NCBI GenBank assembly: GCA_027074135.1
Contig: JALTDM010000057.1
Location: forward strand, 1-12,768
DNA length: 12,768 bases
Direction of reading: 5' to 3'
DNA from: Bacteroidales bacterium
GTDB lineage: Bacteria > Bacteroidota > Bacteroidia > Bacteroidales > JALTDM01
Each line of letters opens with the position of its first letter. Position 1 is the first letter of the stretch. Below are positions 1-7,978 of this stretch, in pieces. The notes under the pieces were generated by a model. That model saw only the letters and a program-made list of their open reading frames with translations, had not been told where the DNA came from and did not search any database. A program made the position numbers and the translations under genes.

Positions 1-322
1 GAAAATTCGTCATAGCATCAAGCGAAAAGGCGATGATTGAAACAAATGAATAAAAATCTGTTTTTATGGAATGGTATCCTGCTGAAAAAAGGAGGAAAAC
101 AAATCCCAGAAAACCAACAATTCCCGTCTCGGCGGCGACCTGTATGAACTCGTTGTGGATTTTTGATTCTGATGTGGACTTTAGCTTGAAATTCCTTCTC
201 ACCTTTGCCTGATAAACGGCAAAATTCGTCTTAACTCCGCCAATTCCCACTCCAATAACAGGATTTTTTTTGACAATCTCTGCACCGACCTTCCACTTAA
301 AGATTCTTCTGACTACCGAATT
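1..322 (-). pseudogene. O-antigen ligase-like (Wzy_C/WaaL family) membrane protein, C-terminal fragment
   Basis: The minus strand is open from about base 352 to the left edge, but it has no ATG and the recognisable protein starts only near base 322. The readable part runs through FKWKVGAEIVKKNPVIGVGI, then HNEFIQVAAETGIVGFLGF, a hydrophobic stretch, and AFSLDAMTNF at the edge. The 'NP-GVG-G' segment followed by 'HNEF-Q---E-G--G' is the usual signature of the periplasmic loop and next membrane segment of O-antigen ligases and polymerases (Wzy_C family), which join or polymerise surface polysaccharide on the outer face of the inner membrane. Normal members have about 400 or more residues with some ten membrane segments. 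The N-terminal two-thirds is absent here. The stop codon lies outside the window, so the 3' end may be intact. The 5' end abuts another truncated gene, so this is either a broken gene or one side of a misassembly. Family call is good; exact activity is unknown. Confidence 0.72.
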
Positions 323-1335
323 TTTTTTATTCGAAAAACCAAAAAAAAGAAATTATTCTCAGAAATCAAAAATTGAATAAACTTAATCTGGAATTACAAA
401 ATCAGAAAAAAGAAATTTCTGAAAAAAACGAAGAGCTAAAAAATTTATTGGAAGAAGTTTTAAGTCAAAGAGATCAAATAAATGAACAAAAAAATAAAAT
501 AGAACAGATTCATGAACAAGTTACATTGAGCATAAACTATGCAAAACGTATTCAGACAACGATTCTGCCTGATGAAACTATCTTAATAAAATATTTTTCC
601 GAACATTTTATATTTTTTAAACCGAAAGACGTTGTATCCGGCGATTTTTACTGGTGGACACATTTTAATAATCAAACCATTATAAGTGTTGCAGACTGCA
701 CAGGACATGGTGTGCCCGGAGCATTTATGAGTCTTTTGGGCACCTTATTTTTAGATAAAATTATCCAAGAACAAAAAGAAACAAACCCCGGAATCATATT
801 GAATAAATTACGAAATGAAATCATAAAAACATTAAAACAAAAAGGTGAATTAAGAGAGCAAAAAGACGGTATGGATATGGCCGTAATTTCCGTAAATCAT
901 AAAACGAAAGAATTGCAATTTTCCGGTGCTAATAATCCAATATACATAATAAAAGCGGGAAAGCTAAACATAATAAACAATACTAATATACAATATGATG
1001 AATTTTCTTTGGATGACACAACAGAATATAAACTTTACACTTTACATCCCGATAAAATGCCTATCTCCATATATAAAAAAATGGATGACTTCACAACTTA
1101 TAACATCAAGTTGGAAAAGGATGAAAGAATATACTTATTTACAGACGGATTTGCAGACCAGTTCGGAGGACCAAAAGGAAAAAAATTTAAATATAAAGCA
1201 TTCAAAGAATTACTTCTGAAAATCTCGGACAAACCAATGAAAGAACAAAAAAGAATTATAGAAAAAACTTTTTACGAATGGAAAGGTGACTTAGAACAAA
1301 TCGATGATGTGACAGTAGTTGGTATCAAAATATAA
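313..1335 (+). CDS. SpoIIE-family PP2C-like serine/threonine phosphatase, N-terminally truncated
   Basis: The catalytic domain is complete. Counted from the TTG at 373, metal-binding motifs are SGDFYWW (D91), VADCTGHGVPGAFMS (D108), GMDMAVISV (about D168), YLFTDGFADQ (D258) and the terminal IDDVTVVGI (D311-D312). Residues 1-58 form a glutamate/lysine-rich coiled coil ending in 'SINYAKRIQTTILP', the typical linker before the phosphatase in Bacteroidota proteins whose N-terminus is a TPR or membrane sensor. Such proteins dephosphorylate anti-anti-sigma-like partners in response to a signal. The frame is open back to 313 after a TGA at 310, and residues before 373 (including SKNQKKEIILRNQKLNK) still look like coiled coil, yet no ATG exists there. 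TTG 373 is therefore a forced start and the sensor half has probably been lost at the junction near 305-350. It converges on the gene ending at 1360. The domain call is very sure; whether the gene is expressed is unknown. Confidence 0.85.
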   Translation, partial: LPNFFYSKNQKKEIILRNQKLNKLNLELQNQKKEISEKNEELKNLLEEVLSQRDQINEQKNKIEQIHEQVTLSINYAKRIQTTILPDETILIKYFSEHFIFFKPKDVVSGDFYWWTHFNNQTIISVADCTGHGVPGAFMSLLGTLFLDKIIQEQKETNPGIILNKLRNEIIKTLKQKGELREQKDGMDMAVISVNHKTKELQFSGANNPIYIIKAGKLNIINNTNIQYDEFSLDDTTEYKLYTLHPDKMPISIYKKMDDFTTYNIKLEKDERIYLFTDGFADQFGGPKGKKFKYKAFKELLLKISDKPMKEQKRIIEKTFYEWKGDLEQIDDVTVVGIKI

Positions 1336-1359
1336 AAAGCAATATTATCACAGCTTAAA

Positions 1360-2349
1360 TTAAATTTTAAATTTATCTGTTTCACTTTTATCTGCAAAAG
1401 GCTTGATTTTAATTTCCTCATCTCCTGCTTTTACGGTATATTCACGTGAAGGATCAGGTTGTTTGGAATAAGTAATTATAATTTTTGCAGCAAGTTGCTT
1501 ATCGGAGTCGCTTGCAGTTTTTAGCAACAGTGCATCAGGACCTAGAATATCCATAGGAGACATCTTAATAAACTTGGGATTAACGGCCTTCATCAAAAAG
1601 TTATTTTCTTTCTCGTTGCGACCCAAAATCAACTTGGCACCATCGGGCAACCGAAAATGACGACCTGTTTTTAACAATGGGATATCTGCAACATCAAAAA
1701 TTTTCCTGTCGTACTTTGCAATGTCTTTCATTTTCTTGCCGAAATGCGGATCGGTTAGCAAACATCCCCCTGCAGGTGTTTCGTATTCGGTAATTCCCCA
1801 TTTGCGAGCCAATTCCAGCTGAACAGCCCTGCCGCGTCCTTCTATGCCAAGCAGTTTTTCCCTATCCACCCAACCTTCCCTCTCGGGAAGTGTAGGCGGC
1901 AACAATTTAGCAGACAATGGCCTTAATATCAAGTCTTTCCCACCGCTTAATTCTTCCACTTGTTTGAGTGCAACAACACGCTGGCTCATAGGCCTTTGCC
2001 CAACTACTTCACCACTTATCACAAACTTTGCATCATATCTATCCAAAAGCCTGAGAGCCCACCTGAACATATTGGCGTGGCAATCTATACACGGATTAAA
2101 ATTTTTGCCGTAACCGTACTTCGGTTCAAACAGTACATCACTAACAAATTGTTCCTTTATGTCCAAAATTTCAAGTTGTACGCCAAGCCTGTCTGTTACG
2201 CGCCTAAGGTATTCGTGCTTTTGATTAACCTTAGTGCCTCCAAAACCCGTATCAAAATGCAGTGCAATAACTTCTATCCCTTGGTCGACTATCAATTTAA
2301 CCGAAAGAATGCTGTCCAACCCCCCGCTAAACAACGATAATGCTCTCAT
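1360..2349 (-). CDS. PP-loop (ThiI/MnmA-like) RNA thiolation enzyme with C-terminal NFACT-R-like domain
   Basis: 329 residues. The N-terminus carries an ATP-pyrophosphatase P-loop, SLFSGGLDSILSV (residues 5-17), as in ThiI and MnmA, which adenylate a uridine before sulfur transfer. Other family motifs are NPCIDCHANMF (C87, C90), ISGEVVGQRPMSQ (111-123) and TPAGGCLLTDPHF (C196); the cysteines are plausible sulfur carriers or metal ligands. The last 90 residues (LILGRNEKENNFL at about 240-252, then GPDALLLK at 270-277 and a basic strand-rich end) resemble the NFACT-R domain of RqcH/Rqc2 proteins, where 'GRN-KEN' and 'GPH' are hallmarks. Database entries usually name such proteins tRNA thiouridine synthase or a methyltransferase. 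The substrate is not established here. The ATG overlaps the pssA stop as ATGA (2346-2349), so translation is probably coupled. Fold is confident; role in tRNA modification is inference. Confidence 0.8.
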   Translation of the reverse strand: MRALSLFSGGLDSILSVKLIVDQGIEVIALHFDTGFGGTKVNQKHEYLRRVTDRLGVQLEILDIKEQFVSDVLFEPKYGYGKNFNPCIDCHANMFRWALRLLDRYDAKFVISGEVVGQRPMSQRVVALKQVEELSGGKDLILRPLSAKLLPPTLPEREGWVDREKLLGIEGRGRAVQLELARKWGITEYETPAGGCLLTDPHFGKKMKDIAKYDRKIFDVADIPLLKTGRHFRLPDGAKLILGRNEKENNFLMKAVNPKFIKMSPMDILGPDALLLKTASDSDKQLAAKIIITYSKQPDPSREYTVKAGDEEIKIKPFADKSETDKFKI

Positions 2350-3083
2350 TTATTAAGAATTTGCCTGACAAACGAAAGTAAAACATAAGTAAGTATTATA
2401 AGCGGAACTGACTGAAAACCAAACGAAAAAGCCAACACGAGTCCGAAAAACAACAATAATAATTGATATGCTGCATCAGTATTTTTATCATCCTCTCCTC
2501 GCTTAAGTTTGAACGAAAACATTCCAACATTGGAAACCATCATATAAGAAAAGAAAATAACGGAAAGCAAATAAAAATAGGGACTTGTTGCCATAGTGTA
2601 AAAGTAACCGCCCTTTTCATAAGCAAGTATAAGTGGAAATGCAATAAAATATAATGCAACCGAAGGAACAGGCATACCGGTAAAATCACTGCTGTCGCTC
2701 TGATAAACATTGAACCTGGCAAGCCTGAGTGCCGCAAAAACAGGCAACAACAAAGGTGACAAAACAATCAATTTTTGCCAAAAATCCGCCTGCATAAATC
2801 CGTCAATTCCGCTAATTCCGTACAATCCGGCAATAATTCTAATCAGGATTACACCCGGTGCTACTCCGAAACTCACTACATCTCCAAGCGAATCGAGTTC
2901 CTTTCCAACTTCACTCTTTGCATTGAGCAATCTTGCTGCAAAACCGTCTATATAATCAAAAAACATCGCTGCCAACACAAAATACGATGCCCATACAAGT
3001 TCTCCCGCCATAGCCGAAACTATCCCGAGAAAACCCGATGCTACATTTAATGAAGTTATGAAGTTGGGAATGTATTTTTTCAT
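2346..3083 (-). CDS. pssA: CDP-diacylglycerol--serine O-phosphatidyltransferase
   Basis: 245 residues, an integral membrane enzyme that transfers phosphatidyl from CDP-diacylglycerol to L-serine, the first committed step to phosphatidylserine and phosphatidylethanolamine. The complete CDP-alcohol phosphotransferase signature D-x2-D-G-x2-A-R-x8-G-x3-D-x3-D is present at residues 43-68, with the four metal-binding aspartates D43, D46, D64 and D68. Start MKKYIPNFITSLNVASGFLG is the typical beginning of the family: a short basic N-terminus, then 'P-N-ITS-N---G'. Several hydrophobic segments follow (about 15-40, 75-90, 108-123, 143-155, 165-185, 200-240). Length fits the type II (Bacillus/Bacteroides-like) enzyme. 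It lies 102 bases downstream of purA on the same strand and overlaps the next gene by ATGA. A phosphatidylglycerophosphate synthase (PgsA) is the only close alternative, but the sequence after the motif and the N-terminus favour serine transferase. Confidence 0.92.
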   Translation of the reverse strand: MKKYIPNFITSLNVASGFLGIVSAMAGELVWASYFVLAAMFFDYIDGFAARLLNAKSEVGKELDSLGDVVSFGVAPGVILIRIIAGLYGISGIDGFMQADFWQKLIVLSPLLLPVFAALRLARFNVYQSDSSDFTGMPVPSVALYFIAFPLILAYEKGGYFYTMATSPYFYLLSVIFFSYMMVSNVGMFSFKLKRGEDDKNTDAAYQLLLLFFGLVLAFSFGFQSVPLIILTYVLLSFVRQILNK

Positions 3084-3185
3084 TGTGAAGCTCTTATTTA
3101 TTCAATATCTACTCTTTCCACTTTTTTATTCCTTTAATCTCTACTTTTTATGCTTTTACTTATATTTTGCAAATATTATTCAATT

Positions 3186-4454
3186 TTATCTATAAATTAT
3201 CTCATTCCTGTCAGGTCCCGTAGAAATCATACTTACAGGAGTTTTTGTTTCAGTTTCAATGTAATTCAAATAATTCTTAAATTCTTGCGGCAGTTCCTCA
3301 AAAGTTTTCTTTTGTGACAAATCTTCTTTCCAGCCCGGAAACTCTTTATAAACCACTTCTTCAACTTCAGCAACATCAAAAGGCATTTGTGCCGTTACTT
3401 CTCCGTTCACCTTGTAAGCCACACCGGTTTTTACAGCATCAAATCCACTCAAGACATCAGACTTAGTGATAATAAGGTCAGTTACTCCGTTTATCATCAC
3501 TGCATATTTCAGTGCAACCATATCCATCCAACCACAACGACGAGGTCTGCCTGTTGTAGCACCGAATTCACGCCCTACTTGCCTCAACTTATCACCTGTT
3601 TCATCAAAAAGTTCCGTTGGGAAAGGTCCGCTTCCCACGCGTGTAATGTAAGCTTTGAAAATGCCGTAAACTTTGTTAATCTTGGAAGGTGCAACGCCCA
3701 ATCCGGTAGAAACTCCCGCTGCAATGGTGCTGGACGAAGTTACATAAGGATATGTGCCGAAATCAATATCTAACAATGTGCCTTGTGCTCCTTCAGCCAA
3801 CACATTTTTTCCGTCAGCCAAAGCCTCATTTACAAAATATTCGCCATTTACAATCTTGAAGTTTTTCAACACATCTATCGCTTCAAACCACTCTTTTTCA
3901 GCCTCTTCCAAATCAAATTCAAAATCTTTCACATACATTTCCACCAACTTGAAGTGTTTTTGCTTTAGGCGTTCGTATCTTTCCCTGAAATCCGGCATAA
4001 AAATATTCCCGAACCTGAGAGCATTCCTGCCTATCTTATCCATATAAGCAGGCCCTATTCCTTTCAGCGTTGAACCGATTTTATTTTTGCCTTTTGCTAT
4101 TTCAGATGCCTTGTCGAGTACCTTGTGTGTAGGTAGTATAAGATGTGCTTTATGCGAAATGTAAAGAGCTTCCTTTACATCAATGCCAAACTTTTCCACA
4201 CCCCTGATTTCTTCAAGCAATGTAACGGGATTTACCACTACACCGTTGCCTATCAAGTTTTTAACACCCTTTCGGAAAACACCTGAAGGTATGAGGTGCA
4301 AAACAAAACTTTTCCCATCAAATTCCAACGAATGACCTGCATTGGGACCGCCCTGAAACCGTGCCACAATATCATATTTCTCGGACAAAACATCCACTAT
4401 CTTACCCTTTCCTTCATCTCCCCACTGCAAGCCTAACAATACATCAAGTGCCAT
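3186..4454 (-). CDS. purA: Adenylosuccinate synthetase
   Basis: 422 residues, close to the 432 of E. coli PurA. It joins IMP and aspartate using GTP to give adenylosuccinate, the branch step toward AMP, in the cytoplasm. The N-terminus has the GTP-binding loop LLGLQWGDEGKGK with the catalytic D13, then GGPNAGHS with H41, at the same positions as in the E. coli enzyme. Further landmarks are GSTLKGIGPAYMDKIGR, EGAQGTLLDIDFGTYPYVTS, TTGRPRRCGWMD and the guanine-binding TKSDVL near the C-terminus. It is preceded by an 89-base gap after the TSUP permease gene and followed by pssA 102 bases on. No clear -33/-7 promoter could be picked out upstream, so it may be read from its own weak promoter or from the permease transcript. 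No anomalies. Confidence 0.98.
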   Translation of the reverse strand: MALDVLLGLQWGDEGKGKIVDVLSEKYDIVARFQGGPNAGHSLEFDGKSFVLHLIPSGVFRKGVKNLIGNGVVVNPVTLLEEIRGVEKFGIDVKEALYISHKAHLILPTHKVLDKASEIAKGKNKIGSTLKGIGPAYMDKIGRNALRFGNIFMPDFRERYERLKQKHFKLVEMYVKDFEFDLEEAEKEWFEAIDVLKNFKIVNGEYFVNEALADGKNVLAEGAQGTLLDIDFGTYPYVTSSSTIAAGVSTGLGVAPSKINKVYGIFKAYITRVGSGPFPTELFDETGDKLRQVGREFGATTGRPRRCGWMDMVALKYAVMINGVTDLIITKSDVLSGFDAVKTGVAYKVNGEVTAQMPFDVAEVEEVVYKEFPGWKEDLSQKKTFEELPQEFKNYLNYIETETKTPVSMISTGPDRNEIIYR

Positions 4455-4543
4455 AAATTTTTTATTTGATTAACAAATGCGAATGTAAGAATTTTTTGCA
4501 AAATATTTATGAAATAATTCTAAAATCATCAGACAAGTCCATA

Positions 4544-5344
4544 TCAAAAAGCAAACGAATACAATCCAAAAAGTTTACCTATAAAGAAAACCAAAACAAT
4601 AATAAGTATCCACCTTGCAAACCCGGCTCCTTTCTTTACTGCCATATGAGATGCAACAAAACCGCCAAGCAAGCCACCAATAGCCGTTATACTTCCCAAT
4701 ACAAAATCCACTTCACCGCTGAGAATATAAACTGCAAGAGCAAACGGATTATACATAAGCACAATAAATACCTTTATGGCATTTGCTTTTACCAAATCAT
4801 AGCCGGCATTGAGCACCAATCCCGCAAGCAAGAATATCCCAACACCAATGTGCAAAAAACCGCCGTACATTCCTATCAAGAAAAAAATAATCACTTGCAA
4901 AAAAGTGGGTTTCGGCTTTATTTTATGGGCTTTGCCCTTTATCCAGGCATCAGGCTTGCGGAGAACAAAAAACAGCATCAAAAGCATTGCAAAACCGAGA
5001 ATCTTCTGAAACAACCTTTCATCAATATTAACAGCAATTTCAGCTCCCACAACCGAACCAATGACAGTAGGTATTCCAAGCAACAATGCTTTTTTCAGCT
5101 CCAAAACATTTTTTCTGAAAAATGTAAAAGAAGCCGCCAATGTCTGCAATAGTACGGTAATACGAAGTGTTCCGTTGGCGAGAGTTGCAGGCAAGCCCAG
5201 CATCATATACACAGTGTAAGTTATTGCCGAACCACTACCGGCAAAAGTGTTGATAATTCCAACCAAAAAACCCGCAAAAATCAACAACAAAATCATCCAC
5301 CACGAAAAAATATCAACCGTATATGCTACATGTGATAATAACAT
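4544..5344 (-). CDS. TSUP family permease (TauE/SafE-like anion exporter)
   Basis: 266 residues, almost entirely hydrophobic with about seven to eight membrane spans. The N-terminal half has the family pattern: a first span ending in 'AGFLVGIINTFAGSGSAIT', then 'LGLPATLANGTLR'. A second repeat begins near residue 157 (FLIGMYGGFLHIGVGIFLLA) and has 'VKANAIKVF'. This internal duplication, with glycine-rich loops 'G-G-G', is characteristic of TauE/SafE (DUF81) proteins, which move small sulfur- or carbon-containing anions such as sulfite or sulfoacetate across the inner membrane. The substrate cannot be read from the sequence. The start ATG lies 9 bases after the U32 peptidase stop, so the two genes are probably cotranscribed. 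Family call is strong; transport direction and substrate are unknown. Confidence 0.88.
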   Translation of the reverse strand: MLLSHVAYTVDIFSWWMILLLIFAGFLVGIINTFAGSGSAITYTVYMMLGLPATLANGTLRITVLLQTLAASFTFFRKNVLELKKALLLGIPTVIGSVVGAEIAVNIDERLFQKILGFAMLLMLFFVLRKPDAWIKGKAHKIKPKPTFLQVIIFFLIGMYGGFLHIGVGIFLLAGLVLNAGYDLVKANAIKVFIVLMYNPFALAVYILSGEVDFVLGSITAIGGLLGGFVASHMAVKKGAGFARWILIIVLVFFIGKLFGLYSFAF

Positions 5345-5353
5345 AAATTCGTT

Positions 5354-6601
5354 TTAGTTTTCAATAATTTTATAAACTTTATCCGAACGGCGAAGTCTTT
5401 CAGTTACTTTGAATGTAGCAACACCGCCTTTTTCTACTTTATCCACCTTATTTTCGTCAAAATCACGAATCTCGTCAATTTTCACTTCAATCACACCTGT
5501 TGTAGGACCTATAACCATAAGAGTATCACCTATTTTTATATCAAAAGCTTCAACTTTTACTTCAGCAACACCAGCTTTTGTAAAATAATTACTCACCTTA
5601 CCGAGATACAACTTCTTGCGTGTAGATTTTGAGCCGTGAACATTACTCCACTCACCCAATTTCCTGCCAAGATAATACCCGTCCCAGAATCCGCGGTTAT
5701 ACACCTTTGATAATTCCGTTTCCCAATCTTTTATTTTCTCTTGCGAATATGTACCGTCAAGTACCGAATTAATTATATCATTGTAAACTTCCACCGTAGT
5801 TTTCACATATTCCGGTCCTCTGGCACGACCTTCAATCTTAAACACGGTAGCACCGCTATCCATTATCTTGTCAAAAAAGAAAAATGTTGCCAAATCTTTT
5901 GGCGACATAATGTATTCGTTGTCAATTTCCAATTGGTAACCTGTCTCTTTGTCGGTAACAATGTAAGACCTGCGGCAAGTTTGCTGGCAAGCTCCACGGT
6001 TGGCGGAAGAATTGAATTCGTGCAAACTCATATAGCACTTACCTGATATTGCCATACAAAGTGCTCCGTGAATAAAAATCTCTATCCTGATTTTTTCGCC
6101 CGAAAATCCTGTGATGTTTTCTTCTTCAATCTTTTGGGTGAGAAACTTTACTTGACTTAACGAAAGTTCACGGGCTAGCACCATTACATCGGCATACTTG
6201 GCATAAAACTTCAATGTTTCTATGTTCGACACGTTCACCTGTGTGGAAATGTGAACAGGCACACCTATTGAATTAACATAATGAATTACAGCCTGATCGC
6301 TTGCAATTATTGCATCTACACCAGCATCTTTTGCCCTGTCTGCCAATTCGTGCATCAAGCCGATTTCGTGGTCGTAAATAACTGTGTTCAAAGCCAGATA
6401 AGCCTTCATTCCAATTGAGTGTGCACGCTTAACTATTTCGGGAAGGTTGGATATTTTAAAATTATTTGTGCTTTTGGCACGCATATTAAGCTGCTCCACA
6501 CCAAAATAAATCCCGTCTGCCTTTGCTTGTGCGGCGGCGGCAAGAGATTCGAATGTGCCCACAGGTGCCAAAAGTTCGTAATCACTCCTTTTTTTATTCA
6601 T
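5354..6601 (-). CDS. U32 peptidase family protein, TrhP/YegQ-like RNA hydroxylation enzyme
   Basis: 415 residues from ATG 6601. The U32 signature E-x-F-x2-G-A-L-C-x4-G-x-C-x-x-S is complete at residues 174-192 (EIFIHGALCMAISGKCYMS). With C205 and C209 (GACQQTCRR) this gives four cysteines (C182, C189, C205, C209), the set thought to hold an iron-sulfur cluster. Members of this size (TrhP/YegQ, B. subtilis YrrO) work in prephenate-dependent 5-hydroxylation of U34 in tRNA; the relative RlhA modifies 23S rRNA and is longer. The start YELLAPVGTFESLAAAAQAKADGIYFG is typical. I prefer ATG 6601 over ATG 6622, because a TACCTTTG -7 element at 6620-6627 overlaps the latter, so the mRNA would start after it. 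The first third of the gene and its -7 element are duplicated at 7990-8378. Whether the substrate is tRNA is inference from length. Confidence 0.9.
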   Translation of the reverse strand: MNKKRSDYELLAPVGTFESLAAAAQAKADGIYFGVEQLNMRAKSTNNFKISNLPEIVKRAHSIGMKAYLALNTVIYDHEIGLMHELADRAKDAGVDAIIASDQAVIHYVNSIGVPVHISTQVNVSNIETLKFYAKYADVMVLARELSLSQVKFLTQKIEEENITGFSGEKIRIEIFIHGALCMAISGKCYMSLHEFNSSANRGACQQTCRRSYIVTDKETGYQLEIDNEYIMSPKDLATFFFFDKIMDSGATVFKIEGRARGPEYVKTTVEVYNDIINSVLDGTYSQEKIKDWETELSKVYNRGFWDGYYLGRKLGEWSNVHGSKSTRKKLYLGKVSNYFTKAGVAEVKVEAFDIKIGDTLMVIGPTTGVIEVKIDEIRDFDENKVDKVEKGGVATFKVTERLRRSDKVYKIIEN

Positions 6602-6634
6602 CTCTACCAAAATAAGGCACAAAGGTAGAAAATT
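6246..6634 (-). repeat. Direct repeat copy 1: 5' end and -7 element of the U32 gene
   Basis: This segment matches 7990-8378 at a constant offset of 1,744 bases without gaps. Over 6267-6634 versus 8011-8378 I count 7 differences in 368 bases (about 98% identity). From 6246 to 6266 the match is weaker. The right boundary is sharp at 6634. This copy is part of the intact gene. Together with copy 2 it brackets the T9SS cargo gene at 6698-7978. Confidence 0.95.
6620..6627 (-). promoter_or_regulatory. Candidate -7 promoter element (TACCTTTG) of the U32 gene
   Basis: On the minus strand TACCTTTG matches the Bacteroidota -7 consensus TAnnTTTG exactly, 18 bases before ATG 6601. The nearest upstream TTTG (around 6652-6655) is about 24 bases away, a little further than the usual 19-21, so the -33 part is uncertain. 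The element lies inside the duplicated segment, but everything upstream of base 6634 is unique to this copy. Confidence 0.5.
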
Positions 6635-6697
6635 ATTAAGAATTTTATAAGCAAATAATTTTTTTGAATTAAATTCGCATATAATTAAACAAAGAAT

Positions 6698-7978
6698 ATG
6701 AAAAAACTATTAAATCTACTTATTTTCACATTTTTTATTTCTTTTTCAAGTTTATCGCAATGGCATTACTGTTGTCATATAAACATTCCTTTTATTCCTG
6801 AGTTTACAACTGAATATAAAAATGCAATATTCATTAATGATAGCACAGGATATTATTGCTATACAAGTTATGCCCCCACCCCCAGTAGTGCAAATAGTAT
6901 CTATGTGAAAAAAACTACAAATAATTGCGAATCTTGGAGTACTGATTTTTTTTTAGGAGAATGTTACTATGTAGCCAAAGCTGTTAAATATTTTAAACCA
7001 TTTATTTATTTTTTATGGAATTTTGATGGTTCCTTAATGATTGAATATAAAAAAGAAGGAGAAAATTGGAAATCTTTAAATTCTTGTGGTGGATATTATA
7101 TTGATTTTTTTGCACATGATACAAGTAATTATAAAGTACTAAGTTGGTATTACAAATTATATGTAGACAGCAACTTCGTTACTGTACAATATTTTAAAAA
7201 CAATAATAATTATCAAACAGACACATTTTTAACATACACACCTAAAAAGATGTGGTTCCCACTTGATACCGTGGGCATTTTTTTGTGTTCATCCTCATTT
7301 TCATCAAACAAGAATACTTTAATTGTAAAATATACTCCATCTACAGGTTATAATATTGTTTATCAAGATACTAATCAAAATTTCAGTGACATATACTTTC
7401 CATCTCCGGAAGCCGGATATATTACAGGAGATTCGGGAATTGTTTTATACACTAATAATTTGGGTGATACCTGGCAAATTAGAAATACTGGATTTAACAC
7501 AAAGCTGAATTCAGTATTTTTTATTACAAATAACTCAGGTTATGTTGTAGGAAATTCTGGATTAATTCTTAAAACCAACGATTATGGTGCTACTTGGTAT
7601 ACCCAATTTTGTCCGATTAAATCTTCATTAACAAAAGTTTATTTCTTAGAAAATTCTCTGGTCGGGTTTATTTTCTCAGGACTGACTGTTCTAAAAACAA
7701 CAAATGGAGGAGATACTTGGTTATACAAAACTAATGACTTGAATGTTTATCCAAATCCGGCAACAAATTCTTTTAAAATTAAAATACCGGATGATTTCAA
7801 GGAAGAAGAAGCTTTAACTCTTTTCATTTATGACAGTGCAGGAAAATTAGTTCAACAATCTCTTATATACAAACCTTATGACAAGTTAATCTTAGAAAAT
7901 AAAAACTTTAAAGGCTTATATAACATTGTCTTATCCAATGGCAGTAAAAGATATACCGGTAAAATTGTTTTTAATTAA
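6698..7978 (+). CDS. Secreted Ycf48/BNR-like repeat protein with T9SS type A sorting domain
   Basis: 426 residues. An N-terminal signal peptide (MKKLLNLLIFTFFISFSSLS, cleavage near residue 20) is followed by a region of no recognised family that is rich in aromatic residues and asparagine. Residues about 228-342 contain three roughly 41-residue repeats of the Ycf48/photosystem-assembly or BNR type, with 'YITGDSGIVLYTNNLGDTW', 'YVVGNSGLILKTNDYGATW' and 'TVLKTTNGGDTW'. Residues about 348-426 are a T9SS type A C-terminal sorting domain (LNVYPNPATNSFKI, then GLYNIVLSNGSKRYTGKIVF). The mature protein should therefore cross the outer membrane through the type IX system and be attached to or released from the surface. 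Its ligand is unknown. It is flanked by direct repeats of the U32 gene's 5' end and is more AT-rich and T-ending in codons than the genes to its left, which suggests later insertion. Confidence 0.88.
   Translation: MKKLLNLLIFTFFISFSSLSQWHYCCHINIPFIPEFTTEYKNAIFINDSTGYYCYTSYAPTPSSANSIYVKKTTNNCESWSTDFFLGECYYVAKAVKYFKPFIYFLWNFDGSLMIEYKKEGENWKSLNSCGGYYIDFFAHDTSNYKVLSWYYKLYVDSNFVTVQYFKNNNNYQTDTFLTYTPKKMWFPLDTVGIFLCSSSFSSNKNTLIVKYTPSTGYNIVYQDTNQNFSDIYFPSPEAGYITGDSGIVLYTNNLGDTWQIRNTGFNTKLNSVFFITNNSGYVVGNSGLILKTNDYGATWYTQFCPIKSSLTKVYFLENSLVGFIFSGLTVLKTTNGGDTWLYKTNDLNVYPNPATNSFKIKIPDDFKEEEALTLFIYDSAGKLVQQSLIYKPYDKLILENKNFKGLYNIVLSNGSKRYTGKIVFN

Noticed and set aside
1336..1378. Bidirectional intrinsic terminator between the convergent genes
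   Set aside because: The AT-only palindrome near 1356-1376 has no GC-rich stem, so a terminator cannot be supported, although one is expected here.
4455..4543. Promoter for purA
   Set aside because: The nearest minus-strand candidate (ATATTTTG near the A-rich run at 4499) misses the TA of the -7 consensus and has no TTTG at the right distance.
4466..5152. 228-residue plus-strand reading frame
   Set aside because: It lies antisense to the clear TSUP permease gene, has low-complexity lysine/asparagine/glutamine composition and no recognisable motif; a shadow of the permease.
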